From contig NZ_JABUMX010000002.1 in the NCBI RefSeq assembly GCF_013327855.1, positions 930,001 to 994,000 of the forward strand: DNA of 64,000 nucleotides. The letters run 5' to 3'. This document shows, piece after piece, positions 52,147-61,456 of the stretch. The position numbers and the translations under genes are program-made. How positions within the stretch are numbered: position 1 is the first letter of the stretch; each line of letters opens with the position of its first letter. The notes under the pieces were generated by a model that saw nothing but the letters and a program-made list of their open reading frames with translations, was not told where the DNA came from and did no database searches. Source of the stretch: Phyllobacterium pellucidum. Its GTDB lineage: Bacteria; Pseudomonadota; Alphaproteobacteria; Rhizobiales; Rhizobiaceae.

Positions 52147-53532
52147 TCAAATGGCTTCCCGCAAATGATACGATTTCGGCCGGGTGAGATTGCCATAGCC
52201 GATCGCGGACATGGCACCGCCCTTGCCCGTCTCTTTGACCCCGGTCCAGACCAGCGCCGGATCGATATAGTCGCAGCGATTCATGAACACGGTGCCGGTT
52301 TCAATCCGATCGCCGATCTTGGCGGCGTGGTCGGTGTCGGTCGTCCACAGCGATGCCGTAAGGCCGTACTGGCTGTCGTTCATCAGCGCGAGCGCCTCCT
52401 CGTCATTGCGCACCTTCATGATGCCGACGATCGGGCCGAAACTCTCTTCTCGCATCACGCTCATCTGATGATCGACCCCCGTCAATACCTCGGGAGCGAG
52501 GTAGGGCGAACCTGCAATGTCCTTGGCGACACGCAGGTTGACATGAGCCTTGGCGCCCTTGCGCAGCGCCTCCGCCTTTTGCTCGCGCACAAGATCGGCA
52601 AAGCGCGTCTGCGCCATCGGTCCCATAGTGGTCTCCGCATCCAGCGGATTGCCGACGACATACTGCTTGGTCAGATCGATGAAACCATCGACGAAGCGGT
52701 CATAGACGTTCTCATGCACATATATGCGCTCAATGCCGCAGCAGCATTGTCCCGAATTGAAGAACGCGCCATCGACGAGGTTGGCAACGGCATGGTCAAG
52801 ATTGACATCAGGCAACACGTAAGCCGGGTCCTTGCCTCCAAGCTCAAGGCCAAGTGTCATGAAGGTTCCAGCTGCCGCCTTCTCGATGGCACGACCACCC
52901 GCCACCGACCCGGTGAAATTCACATGGTCGATACGGCCTGAACCCAGCAGCTTTTCGGTCTGGGCGTGGCTGAGCACGATGTTCTGGAAGACACCCTTGG
53001 GTAGCCCCGCCTTCTCGAAAGCCTGCGCGAAGCGCTCCCCGACGAGCAGCGTTTGCGCCGCGTGCTTGAGGATCACGGCATTGCCGGCCATCAGGGCGGG
53101 AATGATCGTGTTGACTGCGGTGAGGTACGGATAGTTCCACGGCGCAATGACCATGACGACGCCGAGCGGCACATGTTTGATGTAGCGCCGAAAGCCCGGC
53201 CTGTCGTTTTCAACGACGGGCGCAAGCGCCTGCTCGGCGATGCGGACCATATAGCGGGTACGCTCCTCGACGCCGCCCTTTTCACCGCCATAGCGCACCG
53301 GTCGGCCCATCTGCCAGGCGATCTCCGGCACGATCTCGTCATTCATGGCGAGCAGCGCGTCGAGTGCCGCAAGACAGAGCCGTCCGCGCTCTTCGATGCT
53401 CGTCTGCGCCCAATCCATCTGCGCAAGTTTCGCTGCTTCCACCGCTGCATCCACGGCTTTGTCGGTAGCGATGGGGCGTTCCGCATAGACGGATCCGTCA
53501 ATGGGGGTAATCAGTTTGACCGTGTCGGCCAT
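52147..53532 (-). CDS. NAD(P)-dependent aldehyde dehydrogenase
   Basis: 461-residue ALDH superfamily member. Motifs: IAPWNYPYLTAVNTIIPALM near 118, Glu in LELGGKDPAYVLPD near 228, catalytic Cys in FNSGQCCCGIERIYVHE near 262, and EESFGPIVGIMKV near 360. Three adjacent Cys occur at the active site. It should oxidise the aldehyde produced by the Fe-ADH or by amine oxidation. Coded 36 bp downstream of the ligase gene. Confidence 0.88.
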   Translation of the reverse strand: MADTVKLITPIDGSVYAERPIATDKAVDAAVEAAKLAQMDWAQTSIEERGRLCLAALDALLAMNDEIVPEIAWQMGRPVRYGGEKGGVEERTRYMVRIAEQALAPVVENDRPGFRRYIKHVPLGVVMVIAPWNYPYLTAVNTIIPALMAGNAVILKHAAQTLLVGERFAQAFEKAGLPKGVFQNIVLSHAQTEKLLGSGRIDHVNFTGSVAGGRAIEKAAAGTFMTLGLELGGKDPAYVLPDVNLDHAVANLVDGAFFNSGQCCCGIERIYVHENVYDRFVDGFIDLTKQYVVGNPLDAETTMGPMAQTRFADLVREQKAEALRKGAKAHVNLRVAKDIAGSPYLAPEVLTGVDHQMSVMREESFGPIVGIMKVRNDEEALALMNDSQYGLTASLWTTDTDHAAKIGDRIETGTVFMNRCDYIDPALVWTGVKETGKGGAMSAIGYGNLTRPKSYHLREAI

Positions 53533-53568
53533 GGGTTCAACCTCTAGTCTGGTTCTGGTGTTCCGTCT

Positions 53569-54939
53569 TCAATACCGTTCGAAGCCGCGATGCAACTCCC
53601 AGTCGGTCACGCGCCGATCATATTCGAACTGTTCCCAGCGCGCGGTGTGGACGTAGTGCTCCACCACATCGTCGCCCAGCGCGGTTTTGAGCATCTTGGA
53701 ACGGGCAAGCGTTTCGGTGGCGTCACGCAGCGTCTTCGGAATTTCCTTGAGACGAGCGCCGCCATAGGCGTCCCCCTTGAAGGGCGCCGCAAGCTCCAGT
53801 TTCTCGTCGATTCCCGCCAGCCCCGAGGCAATCAGTCCGGCGAAAGCGAGGTATGGATTGAGGTCAGCGCCGCCGATGCGGCATTCGATGCGGATGCCCT
53901 TGGTGCCTTCGCCGCAAAGACGGAAACCCGCCGTGCGGTTGTCGAGGCTCCATACATTCTTCGTGGGCGCGAAGGTACCGGCCTGAAAGCGCTTGTAAGA
54001 GTTGATGTAAGGCGCGAGAAAATAGGTGAAATCATCGGCATATTTCAATTGGCCGGCCACCCACTGACGCATCAGCGCTGACATCGTGTGTTCGGCGTTC
54101 TTGTCGTAGAAGAGCGGGGTCTTGCCGTCGGCGCTCCATAATGAATTGTGGACATGGCTCGAACTGCCGGCGAGAGAATAATCGTACTTTGCCATGAAGG
54201 TGATCGCCTTGCCCATCTGGGTGGCGATCTCCTTGCAGCCATTTTTCATGACGACGTGGCGGTCGGCCATTTCCAGCGCCTCGGCATATCGTACATTGAT
54301 CTCTTCCTGGCCCGGGCCCCACTCTCCCTTGGAATTCTCGACCGGAATGCCGGCGTCGAACAGGCCATTGCGGATCGCCCGCATGACCACATCTTCCTTG
54401 GTCGTCATCTGGATAATATAATCCTGGATATAGGGCGAAGCCGTCGCCATGCCTTTCCAGTTCTTGGCCCGCGCCGTCTCATAGGTCTCGTCGAACAGAT
54501 AGAATTCGAGTTCCGATGCAAAATAGGCGAGATAGCCGCGGTCCTTCAATCGCGCGAGTTGGCGTTTCAGGATGCTGCGCGGCGAATGCGGCAGATCCAC
54601 GTGATGGTGATGGTCAAGAATATCGCAGAGAACGAGGGCGCATTTTTCGAGCCAGGGAATATGGCGGATAGTCGAAAGATCAGGCTTGATGACGAAATCG
54701 CCATAGCCCTGCTGCCAGCTCGCGGCCTTGTAGCCTGGCACCGGCTCCATATCGATGTCGTTGGCCAGGAGATAGTTGCAGCCATGCGTTTCGTCATGCG
54801 CCGACTCGACGAAATAGGAAGCGTGGAACCGCTTGCCGACGAGGCGGCCCTGCATGTCGACGAAACAGGCCAGCACCGTATCGATCTCGCCATTGGTCAC
54901 GTGGCGCTTTAGTTCGTCGAAACTCCAATGTCCGGGCAT
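53569..54939 (-). CDS. Glutamine synthetase-like gamma-glutamyl-amine ligase (PuuA/GlnA-III type)
   Basis: 456 residues. GS catalytic features: SELEFYLFDE near 142, EWGPGQEEINVRYAEALEMA near 203, GSSSHVHNSLWS near 258, NSYKRFQAGTFAPTKNVWS near 317, and RIECRIGGADLNPYLAFAG near 350. The loop containing the adenylylation Tyr of true GlnA is absent. Linked ALDH, permease and hydrolase point to ATP-dependent glutamylation of an amine for breakdown, as in the Puu or gamma-glutamylethanolamide routes, not ammonia assimilation. Confidence 0.83.
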   Translation of the reverse strand: MPGHWSFDELKRHVTNGEIDTVLACFVDMQGRLVGKRFHASYFVESAHDETHGCNYLLANDIDMEPVPGYKAASWQQGYGDFVIKPDLSTIRHIPWLEKCALVLCDILDHHHHVDLPHSPRSILKRQLARLKDRGYLAYFASELEFYLFDETYETARAKNWKGMATASPYIQDYIIQMTTKEDVVMRAIRNGLFDAGIPVENSKGEWGPGQEEINVRYAEALEMADRHVVMKNGCKEIATQMGKAITFMAKYDYSLAGSSSHVHNSLWSADGKTPLFYDKNAEHTMSALMRQWVAGQLKYADDFTYFLAPYINSYKRFQAGTFAPTKNVWSLDNRTAGFRLCGEGTKGIRIECRIGGADLNPYLAFAGLIASGLAGIDEKLELAAPFKGDAYGGARLKEIPKTLRDATETLARSKMLKTALGDDVVEHYVHTARWEQFEYDRRVTDWELHRGFERY

Positions 54940-54980
54940 AGTCTTTCCTTGTACGAGATATATTCATCACGGGCAAAATA

Positions 54981-55013
54981 AGGGCGGCGACCAGCAAGCC
55001 TGGTCGCCGCCCT
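54981..55013 (-). terminator. Strong terminator downstream of the permease gene
   Basis: AGGGCGGCGACCAG / CTGGTCGCCGCCCT: exact 14-bp stem with five-base loop; on the minus strand it is followed by TATTTTG. It lies eight bases after the permease stop and before the ligase start, so the ligase gene probably has read-through or its own promoter. Confidence 0.75.
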
Positions 55014-55021
55014 TGCGTGGG

Positions 55022-56575
55022 TCAGCTTCGTTCGCCGACGGCCTGCTCGGCTGCCTTGATCGCAGCCTGACGTGCGGCAATGATTTCGCCGAGTGGAGGA
55101 CCCTGGAAACGACGCTTTTCGAAGGCGAACCAGACGATTGCCGTCAGGATGAAGAAGCCTACCGTGATGTAGAGCGCCCAGTCATTCGGCGGCTGAATGC
55201 CAATGATGAAGATCAGGATCATCGAAATAACCGACAGGATCGCGAACAGCGTGAAAATGCCGCGTCCCATGTTCCATGGTCCCATCTTGTCCCACTTCGG
55301 CGTACCCCAGGCGAGGAGGCCGAGAACGATCGGAACGGTGAAGGACAGGAACAGGAAGATGACCGTGCACGAAACGACGATCGTATAGGCCGAGGTACCG
55401 GCAACGGAGACGATCGACGAGCCCCAGACGAACAGAACCGAAAGCACTGCGGCCGTCCAGATCGCGGCGACCGGCGTGCGATACGTCGGGCTGACCTTGG
55501 CGAGTGCAGCGGAGCCCGGCAGGCCCCCGTCACGCGAGAATGCGAAGATCATGCGCGACGCCGACGTCACCGTGGCGAGACCGCAAAGCAGCTGCGCCAG
55601 GAAGACGACGATATAGACGAATTCCTTGAGGCCGGTGCCGACGCGCTGGTCGAAAGCCCAGAAGAAAACGTTCCAGCCCTGTGCGGCGGCCTCGTCCATG
55701 TTCGGAATCATCAACACGAAAGCCGCAAGGAACAGGTAGCCGAAGATCGCCGACCAGACGACCGACATGACCATGGCGCGCGGCACGGAACTTGCGGCCT
55801 TCAGTGTTTCTTCGGATGTATGCGCGGAGGCATCGTAGCCGGTGATCGTATAGATCGGCAGCAAGAGGCCGAGGGCGAACACCCATGCGTTCGATACCGA
55901 CGGCCAGACGTTGCCACCCGCTTCGCCGGAATAATTGTGGAACGAGAAGAGACGGCTGAAGTCCCAGGTCTCGGCGGAGAGAAGGCACACGACCGCAATA
56001 AGGATCGACCCGAAGAAAATCAGGTAGCCGGAGAAGTCGGTGAGTTTCGCCGTGAGCTTAATGCCTAGGTGGTTGATGAGCGCTTGGGCCCCGGTGATGA
56101 TCACGAGAAAGATCATCTGCGTCGTCAGCGTGTTCTCAATGCCGAGCGCCGGGCCGAAGGCGCCGACGAAGAACGTCCAGGTGCCGACATTGATGGCGCC
56201 AAGAACGGTGATGAGACCAAGCAGATTGAGCCAGGCCGTCACCCAGCCGGTACCGCGATTGCCGAGGATCGAACCCCAATGGTAGAGACCGCCCGCTGTC
56301 GGATAGGCGGAGCTGATCTGCGACATGGCGACGGCAAAGGTCAGCGAGACGAAGCAGCCGACCAGCCAGCCGATACCGATGCCGATGCCGCCCGCGCCCG
56401 AAGTGGCCTGGGCCAGCGAGTTGATACCGCCGGAAAGAATGCAGATGATCGAAAAGGAGACGGCAAAGTTGGAAAAGCGGCTGAGCCGCCGCTCCAGTTC
56501 CTGGGCGTAGCCCATGCTGTGAAGGACCTTTATGTCCTCCGATTTATCTGTGTCAGTATAGTCCTGCTGTGTCAT
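55022..56575 (-). CDS. APC-superfamily amino acid/amine permease
   Basis: 517 residues with 12 or more hydrophobic segments. N-terminal LERRLSRFSNFAVSFSIICI, GINSLAQATSGAGGIGIGIG and AYPTAGGLYHWGSILGNRGT (near 88-107), and GYDASAHTSEETLKAASSVP near 245 identify the GABA permease/amine transporter branch. ATG 56575 behind AGGGG is preferred over a GTG one codon earlier. Supplies the substrate of the ligase. Confidence 0.87.
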   Translation of the reverse strand: MTQQDYTDTDKSEDIKVLHSMGYAQELERRLSRFSNFAVSFSIICILSGGINSLAQATSGAGGIGIGIGWLVGCFVSLTFAVAMSQISSAYPTAGGLYHWGSILGNRGTGWVTAWLNLLGLITVLGAINVGTWTFFVGAFGPALGIENTLTTQMIFLVIITGAQALINHLGIKLTAKLTDFSGYLIFFGSILIAVVCLLSAETWDFSRLFSFHNYSGEAGGNVWPSVSNAWVFALGLLLPIYTITGYDASAHTSEETLKAASSVPRAMVMSVVWSAIFGYLFLAAFVLMIPNMDEAAAQGWNVFFWAFDQRVGTGLKEFVYIVVFLAQLLCGLATVTSASRMIFAFSRDGGLPGSAALAKVSPTYRTPVAAIWTAAVLSVLFVWGSSIVSVAGTSAYTIVVSCTVIFLFLSFTVPIVLGLLAWGTPKWDKMGPWNMGRGIFTLFAILSVISMILIFIIGIQPPNDWALYITVGFFILTAIVWFAFEKRRFQGPPLGEIIAARQAAIKAAEQAVGERS

Positions 56576-56642
56576 CACGTTCCCCTATTATTCTGGTAAG
56601 TTGCAACGTCAGGTACTCGCGAGCGCTACTCCGTAAGCTTGT

Positions 56643-57449
56643 CTATGCCGTCCCCGTTTTTGGTGAGCTCGCCGCTTGCGCAAGCGGCCGCTCCACAATC
56701 TCCCTGAGCAGCCTTGAGAGCGTTTCGCCCCAGGCCATTTCTTTTTGAGCGGTGGTGATGAGATCGTTACGGATCTCGATCATCACTGCCGGAAACCCGA
56801 GAGCGGACGCGTGCCGCTCCAAAGTGTAATAGACGCGATCCGCCGGCGAATAGGGCTCGTTGACCCCGACGCAAAATTGCGTCAGCGCCTCAAGGCCGGC
56901 AATGAGCGGTGCGGCGATCCTGTCGTCGGCATCGTGGATGATGCCGATGTCCCAGGGCCGCGGAATGCCCCGGTAGACCGGCGTAAAGGAATGCACGGCG
57001 ACGTAGATCGGGTCGGGCAGACCCTTGGCGGCACGTGCACGCGCCAGATCCTCGATCGCTGAGTGATAGGGTCGATGCGAAATGCCAATTCGCCTTTGTT
57101 TCTCTTCCTCGCTCAATTCGGCATTGGCCGGAATTGCCGTTGATTCGCTCAGCGAAGGAATAAGATCGGGCGCATCCAGCGGGCGATTGCAATCGATGAT
57201 CAGCCTAGACACGCAGGATTCGACCAGCGGCGCATCGAGAAGGCTGCTCATGACCATGCTTACGCCGATGGCGCCGGGATCCCAGGCAATATGCCGCTTC
57301 AGGTCGATCGGCTTGAGTCCAAGCGTGCCATAGCCTTCGGGAATGTGATTGGACGCGTGATCGCATAAAATGATGAACGGGCCGGCGCCATCCGCGTTAG
57401 ACACGCGGACCACATCCTCGCTTTTTACCGTTGCCTGCGACATTCCCAT
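56643..57449 (-). CDS. N-formylglutamate amidohydrolase family hydrolase
   Basis: 268 residues of the HutG2/FGase family (PF05013): LCDHASNHIPEGYGTLGL near 28, DPGAIGVSMVMSSLLDAPLV, LIIDCNRPLDAPDLIPSLSE near 83, VAVHSFTPVYRG near 150 and MIEIRNDLITTAQ near 230. These zinc enzymes remove acyl groups from glutamate derivatives. No hut genes are nearby. In this cluster it fits a deglutamylase of gamma-glutamyl intermediates, replacing the class I amidotransferase PuuD; inference. Confidence 0.85.
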   Translation of the reverse strand: MGMSQATVKSEDVVRVSNADGAGPFIILCDHASNHIPEGYGTLGLKPIDLKRHIAWDPGAIGVSMVMSSLLDAPLVESCVSRLIIDCNRPLDAPDLIPSLSESTAIPANAELSEEEKQRRIGISHRPYHSAIEDLARARAAKGLPDPIYVAVHSFTPVYRGIPRPWDIGIIHDADDRIAAPLIAGLEALTQFCVGVNEPYSPADRVYYTLERHASALGFPAVMIEIRNDLITTAQKEMAWGETLSRLLREIVERPLAQAASSPKTGTA

Positions 57450-57470
57450 TGCGGCTCTCTGGCAAGCTGT

Positions 57471-57556
57471 AATTTACGTTACATTTTGTATTTTTGTTTC
57501 CACTCGCGTATGATTTGATACACAACGATAAAATTTGTCAAATCCGAATTTACGTT
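57471..57556. promoter_or_regulatory. Direct repeats in the RpiR/hydrolase divergent promoter
   Basis: AATTTACGTT occurs at 57471-57480 and again at 57547-57556, either side of an AT-rich core containing ACATTTTGTATTTTTG and AAATTTGTCAAAT. The repeats are candidates for the binding site of the adjacent RpiR regulator controlling both directions. Confidence 0.4.
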
Positions 57557-57592
57557 CCAGCGGATATTGGCGGCGAAGATGGGGAAGCACCG

Positions 57593-58426
57593 ATGCAGAC
57601 CAGCATTTCCGAGCTGATCGCCGAAAGAATCGACAACATGTCGACCTCGGAGCGCAAGGCAGCACAGACCCTTGTCGCCAACTATCCGTTGATCGGACTG
57701 CGAACGGTCGCTGAATTTTCGACTCAGGCGGGCGTGAGTTCACCCACAATACTTCGATTTGTCTCGCGCCTTGGCTTCCAGAGCTACCCGGAATTCCAGG
57801 GCGCGCTCCAGGAGGAGCTTGCTGCGCAGTTGCAGTCGCCCTGGAACCGCGCGGCAACCATCCAGGCGAGCAATAACAGCGCCGAATTTCCGTTGATGGA
57901 AGCCGCGATCGACAATATCCGCGAAACGTTCCAGCATCTTTCCGTGCAGCAGCTCGGCGATGTCGTCGACGCGATCAGCCGTGCACGCGCCCGCATCTAC
58001 CTGCTTGGCGGGCGCTTTACCGATCCCATTGCCCGCTACATGGCCGCACATCTCAAAATAACACGTCCGGGCGTAACGCATCTTACCGGCCAGGAAAGCC
58101 ATTGGCGCGATCAGCTGATCGACATGGGCAAGAAGGACGTCCTCGTCATTTTCGACATTCGGCGCTATCAGGACAGCCTCATCCGCTTTGCGGAGAAGGC
58201 ACAGGCTCGGGGCGTGGAAATCGTGCTGATCACCGACCAGTGGCTCTCGCCGATTGCGCGCTTTGCACGGCACGTGATCGCCGGCCGCACCGCGGTCCCA
58301 TCGCCATGGGATTCGTCCGCGACGCTATTTCTCGTCGCCGAGACCCTGATCGCCGAAGTGACGCGCAAGCTCGAAAAAAGCAGCGCCAACCGCATACGTG
58401 ACATGGAGCAACTGCGCGACAAATGA
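57593..58426 (+). CDS. RpiR-family transcriptional regulator
   Basis: 277 residues: N-terminal HTH_6 (TVAEFSTQAGVSSPTILRFV, about 38-57, then SRLGFQSYPEFQGAL) and C-terminal SIS domain (IYLLGGRFTDPIARYMAAHL near 135, VLVIFDIRRYQDS near 180). ATG 57593 is the start matching family length. Divergent from the amidohydrolase gene, so it probably regulates the amine cluster. SIS domains bind phosphosugars, but members regulating amine genes are known in this family. Confidence 0.83.
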   Translation: MQTSISELIAERIDNMSTSERKAAQTLVANYPLIGLRTVAEFSTQAGVSSPTILRFVSRLGFQSYPEFQGALQEELAAQLQSPWNRAATIQASNNSAEFPLMEAAIDNIRETFQHLSVQQLGDVVDAISRARARIYLLGGRFTDPIARYMAAHLKITRPGVTHLTGQESHWRDQLIDMGKKDVLVIFDIRRYQDSLIRFAEKAQARGVEIVLITDQWLSPIARFARHVIAGRTAVPSPWDSSATLFLVAETLIAEVTRKLEKSSANRIRDMEQLRDK

Positions 58427-58544
58427 CAGGCGGGGCATTGCCCCCTCGCCCGATTGATATACAAATGCGGTTCCCGGCCAGGCAGGCCCGCCAGGCGCGT
58501 GGCTGCGCTGAAAAACATTATCGGATTGATCAAGGACAAATATC

Positions 58545-59963
58545 ATGCAGCAAGCTGACATCGGATTGATCGGCCTTGGCGTCATGGGCGCCAACCTGGC
58601 GCTCAATATTGCCGAGAACGGTTATCGCGTCGCGGTCTTCAACCGGACGGTTGCAAAGACCCACCAGTTCTACGAGGACGCCGGCGACCTGAAGGACAAG
58701 ATAGTCCCTTGCGAAACGCTCGAAGACCTTGCGAAGAACATCAGGGCGCCGCGTCCTATCATCCTGATGGTCAAGGCTGGCGAGGCCGTCGACGAGCAGA
58801 TCGCTGCCCTTAAGCCGTTCCTCGCCAAGGACGACATCATAATCGACGCCGGCAATGCCAATTTCCATGACACGGTGCGCCGCCTGGCCGCGCTCGGCCC
58901 CAATGATCCGACCTTCGTCGGTATGGGTGTTTCTGGCGGCGAGGAAGGCGCGCGCCATGGTCCCTCGATCATGGTGGGCGGCACGCCTGAATCCTATGCT
59001 CGTATCGAGCCGGTGCTCACGGCCATATCGGCGAAATACAAGGGCGAGTCCTGCTCGGCGCTGCTCGGGCCCGATGGCGCCGGTCATTTCGTCAAGACCA
59101 TCCATAACGGTATCGAATATGCCGATATGCAGATGATCGCCGAGGTCTACGGCATATTGCGCGACGGCCTTGGCCTTGCGCCGGATGCCATCGGCAGGAT
59201 TTTCGAGAAATGGAACGAAGGCCCGCTCAACTCGTACCTCATCGAGATCACTGCCAAGGTTCTTGCGGCCACCGACAAAGATACCGGCAAGCCCGCAGTC
59301 GATGTCATCCTCGATAGCGCCGGCCAGAAGGGCACGGGCCGCTGGGCCGCCATCGAGGCGCAGATGCTGGGCATCCCGGCAACGGCGATCGAAGCGGCGG
59401 TCGCGGCGCGTTCGATCTCTTCGCTGGTCGGTGAGCGCAAGCTGGCCGCGGACGCCTATGGCGATCTGCTTGCCGGTAGAAAGCTCGTCCATGATGCCGC
59501 GTTTATCGACGCGCTTGAAGACGGACTGCTTGCCGGAAAGATTGCGGCCTATGCGCAGGGCTTCGAAGTCATGGCAGGCGCTTCAAAAGAGAATGGCTGG
59601 AACGTCCCGCTGGCGACAACTGCCCGTATCTGGCGCGCGGGATGCATCATCCGCTCGCAATTTCTTGACGAGATCGCTGCCGCCTTCGAAGGCAGCGAGG
59701 GCAAGAACCTGCTCCTGGCGCCAGCCTTCGTCGAGCGCATGAAGACCGGGTCGGCATCCCTGCGCAAGGTGGTCGCGGAAGCGGCGCTCGCCGGTCTGCC
59801 GACACCTGCTTTGTCCGCCGCGCTCAACTATTTCGACGGCTACCGGCAGCAACGCGGCACGGCCAATGTCATTCAGGCGCAACGCGATTTCTTCGGCGCG
59901 CATGGCTTCAAGCGGCTCGATCAGGACGGTGACTTCCACGGCCCCTGGTCGGACGTCGATTAA
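58545..59963 (+). CDS. gnd: 6-phosphogluconate dehydrogenase, decarboxylating
   Basis: 472 residues, full family length. NADP-binding IGLIGLGVMGANLALNIAEN at 5-24, FNRTVAKTHQF, VGMGVSGGEEGARHGPSIMV near 125-144, catalytic Lys region GHFVKTIHNGIEYADMQ near 180, and C-terminal DGYRQQRGTANVIQAQRDFF, LDQDGDFHGPW. Pentose phosphate pathway enzyme producing ribulose 5-phosphate. No close operon partner. Confidence 0.96.
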   Translation: MQQADIGLIGLGVMGANLALNIAENGYRVAVFNRTVAKTHQFYEDAGDLKDKIVPCETLEDLAKNIRAPRPIILMVKAGEAVDEQIAALKPFLAKDDIIIDAGNANFHDTVRRLAALGPNDPTFVGMGVSGGEEGARHGPSIMVGGTPESYARIEPVLTAISAKYKGESCSALLGPDGAGHFVKTIHNGIEYADMQMIAEVYGILRDGLGLAPDAIGRIFEKWNEGPLNSYLIEITAKVLAATDKDTGKPAVDVILDSAGQKGTGRWAAIEAQMLGIPATAIEAAVAARSISSLVGERKLAADAYGDLLAGRKLVHDAAFIDALEDGLLAGKIAAYAQGFEVMAGASKENGWNVPLATTARIWRAGCIIRSQFLDEIAAAFEGSEGKNLLLAPAFVERMKTGSASLRKVVAEAALAGLPTPALSAALNYFDGYRQQRGTANVIQAQRDFFGAHGFKRLDQDGDFHGPWSDVD

Positions 59964-60111
59964 TTTTTGGCGTCGTCGCGCCGCCATTGTCTACGGGACG
60001 GCGACAATCCATCAAGCGGAAGCCGGGTTTAAGCACGCCCGGTTCGGCGACATATAGCGGGCATGTAACGCAACAAGAGGGCCGGTAAATACCGCGCCGG
60101 AGTGACGGATC

Positions 60112-60726
60112 ATGTCAGTCAGCAGCTATCAACATCGCATTCACAAGGCAGGGGAACCGGGCAAGCCGCTGTTTTTCGTTTTCCACGGCACCGGCGGCGA
60201 CGAGAACCAGTTCTTCGATTTCGGCCGCAGGCTGCTTCCTGAAGCCGGCATCGTCTCGCCGCGCGGCGACGTCTCCGAACATGGCGCCGCCCGGTTTTTC
60301 CGCCGCACGGGCGAAGGCGTCTACGATATGGACGATCTCGCCTGGCGCACTACGGCTATGGCCGATTTCATCCGTGCTCACAAATCTGAAGCCCAGCCTT
60401 CGAAGCTCATTGGCCTTGGCTATTCCAATGGCGCCAATATTCTTGCCTCAGCCCTGTTGGCGCAGCCCGATCTCTTCGATGCAGCGGTGCTGCTGCATCC
60501 GCTCATCCCATGGCAACCGGCGCCGCAGCCGGCGCTCAAGGGCAAGCATGTGCTCATCACGGCCGGACAGCGCGACCCGATCTGCCCTCCCGCGCTGACG
60601 CAGGCGTTTGCAGATTACCTGACGGCGCAGGGCGTTGATATCGAGCTCGTCTGGCATCCGGGCGGCCACGAGATTCAGCAGAGCGAAGTCACCGCCATCG
60701 AGCGTTTCGTTAGGCAATTTGCCTGA
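60112..60726 (+). CDS. Alpha/beta-hydrolase carboxylesterase (phospholipase/carboxylesterase family)
   Basis: 204-residue serine hydrolase: oxyanion-hole FVFHGTGGDENQFFDFG near 24, nucleophile in LGYSNGANIL (GYSNG) near 103, catalytic Asp in TAGQRDPICPP near 150 and His in WHPGGHEI near 184. Resembles YpfH-type esterases. Physiological substrate unknown. Converges with the GNAT gene over a terminator. Confidence 0.85.
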   Translation: MSVSSYQHRIHKAGEPGKPLFFVFHGTGGDENQFFDFGRRLLPEAGIVSPRGDVSEHGAARFFRRTGEGVYDMDDLAWRTTAMADFIRAHKSEAQPSKLIGLGYSNGANILASALLAQPDLFDAAVLLHPLIPWQPAPQPALKGKHVLITAGQRDPICPPALTQAFADYLTAQGVDIELVWHPGGHEIQQSEVTAIERFVRQFA

Positions 60727-60735
60727 CGATGCCTG

Positions 60736-60756
60736 GCCCCCTCTGATGGAGGGGGC
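60736..60756. terminator. Convergent terminator between esterase and GNAT genes
   Basis: GCCCCCTC / GAGGGGGC, exact 8-bp stem with loop TGATG, ten bases after the esterase stop; positioned between convergent genes. Confidence 0.65.
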
Positions 60757-60764
60757 TCTCGTGG

Positions 60765-61376
60765 CTACATCGAAAAACGCAGGGAAACCGGCGCAGCCTG
60801 TGTTGCACGTGACGGCTTGCGGCCGCGCGGCGACAAAAGGCCATGTGCACCCGCAAGGTGGCCGGGCTTGAGTTCCAGCGCCAGGAACCGGCGGCGCTCG
60901 ACTGGGCCGGGCATGGCAAGCAGCGCCGTCTTCTCGCCTTCAAAGCCGAAGCGCTCATAATATTCCGGATCGCCGACGAGGATGATCGCGCCGTGACCAA
61001 GGCGAGCAGCCTCGCTGATGCCATGGCGCATCAGGCCAACGCCGATGCCGTGACCCTTGAGTGCGGGTTCGACGGCGAGCGGTCCGAGCAGGAGCGCGCG
61101 CACCGGCTTGCCAGCCGCGTCATGGCCCGCCTGAATATCCCACAGCCGCACCGAACCGAGCAGCATGCCACCATCGCCGCGTGCGACAAAGGCGAGGCCT
61201 TCGGAGGGCAGGCGCCCACGCCGCAGCTTTTCCGAAGACTTGCGGCGACGTCCCTCGCCCATGGCGCGGTCGAGCAGCGCTTCGCGCGCCGCTTCGTCCT
61301 GCGCCGTCTCGTTGCGTATCGTATAGGCCTGTGCGCCTTGGACGTGCAGGTTCTGGTTGAAATCTAATGCGTTCAT
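60765..61376 (-). CDS. GNAT-family N-acetyltransferase
   Basis: 203 residues. GNAT acetyl-CoA fold with LLLGPLAVEPALKGHGIGVG (beta4 and the pyrophosphate loop) near 95-114 and LVGDPEYYERFGFEG near 138. COG3153-like. ATG 61376 chosen; an in-frame TTG four codons upstream is less likely. It lies 80 bp downstream of the ornithine decarboxylase gene on the same strand and may be co-transcribed, which would fit a polyamine acetyltransferase; that link is only positional. Confidence 0.83.
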   Translation of the reverse strand: MNALDFNQNLHVQGAQAYTIRNETAQDEAAREALLDRAMGEGRRRKSSEKLRRGRLPSEGLAFVARGDGGMLLGSVRLWDIQAGHDAAGKPVRALLLGPLAVEPALKGHGIGVGLMRHGISEAARLGHGAIILVGDPEYYERFGFEGEKTALLAMPGPVERRRFLALELKPGHLAGAHGLLSPRGRKPSRATQAAPVSLRFSM

Positions 61377-61456
61377 CTTCTTGACCAATCTTCAATCATG
61401 GGCGTGATCAAGGCCGGCAAATTGCCGGCCAAATTCCACGATCGGGCGATGCCCGA

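Noticed and set aside
50971-52941. Long + strand open frame over the ADH and ALDH genes
   Set aside because: Antisense shadow of two clear enzyme genes, with Arg/His/Asp-rich nonsense composition.
53569-54939. Housekeeping glutamine synthetase GlnA
   Set aside because: Lacks the adenylylation loop and is clustered with amine catabolic genes, so a gamma-glutamyl-amine ligase is more likely.
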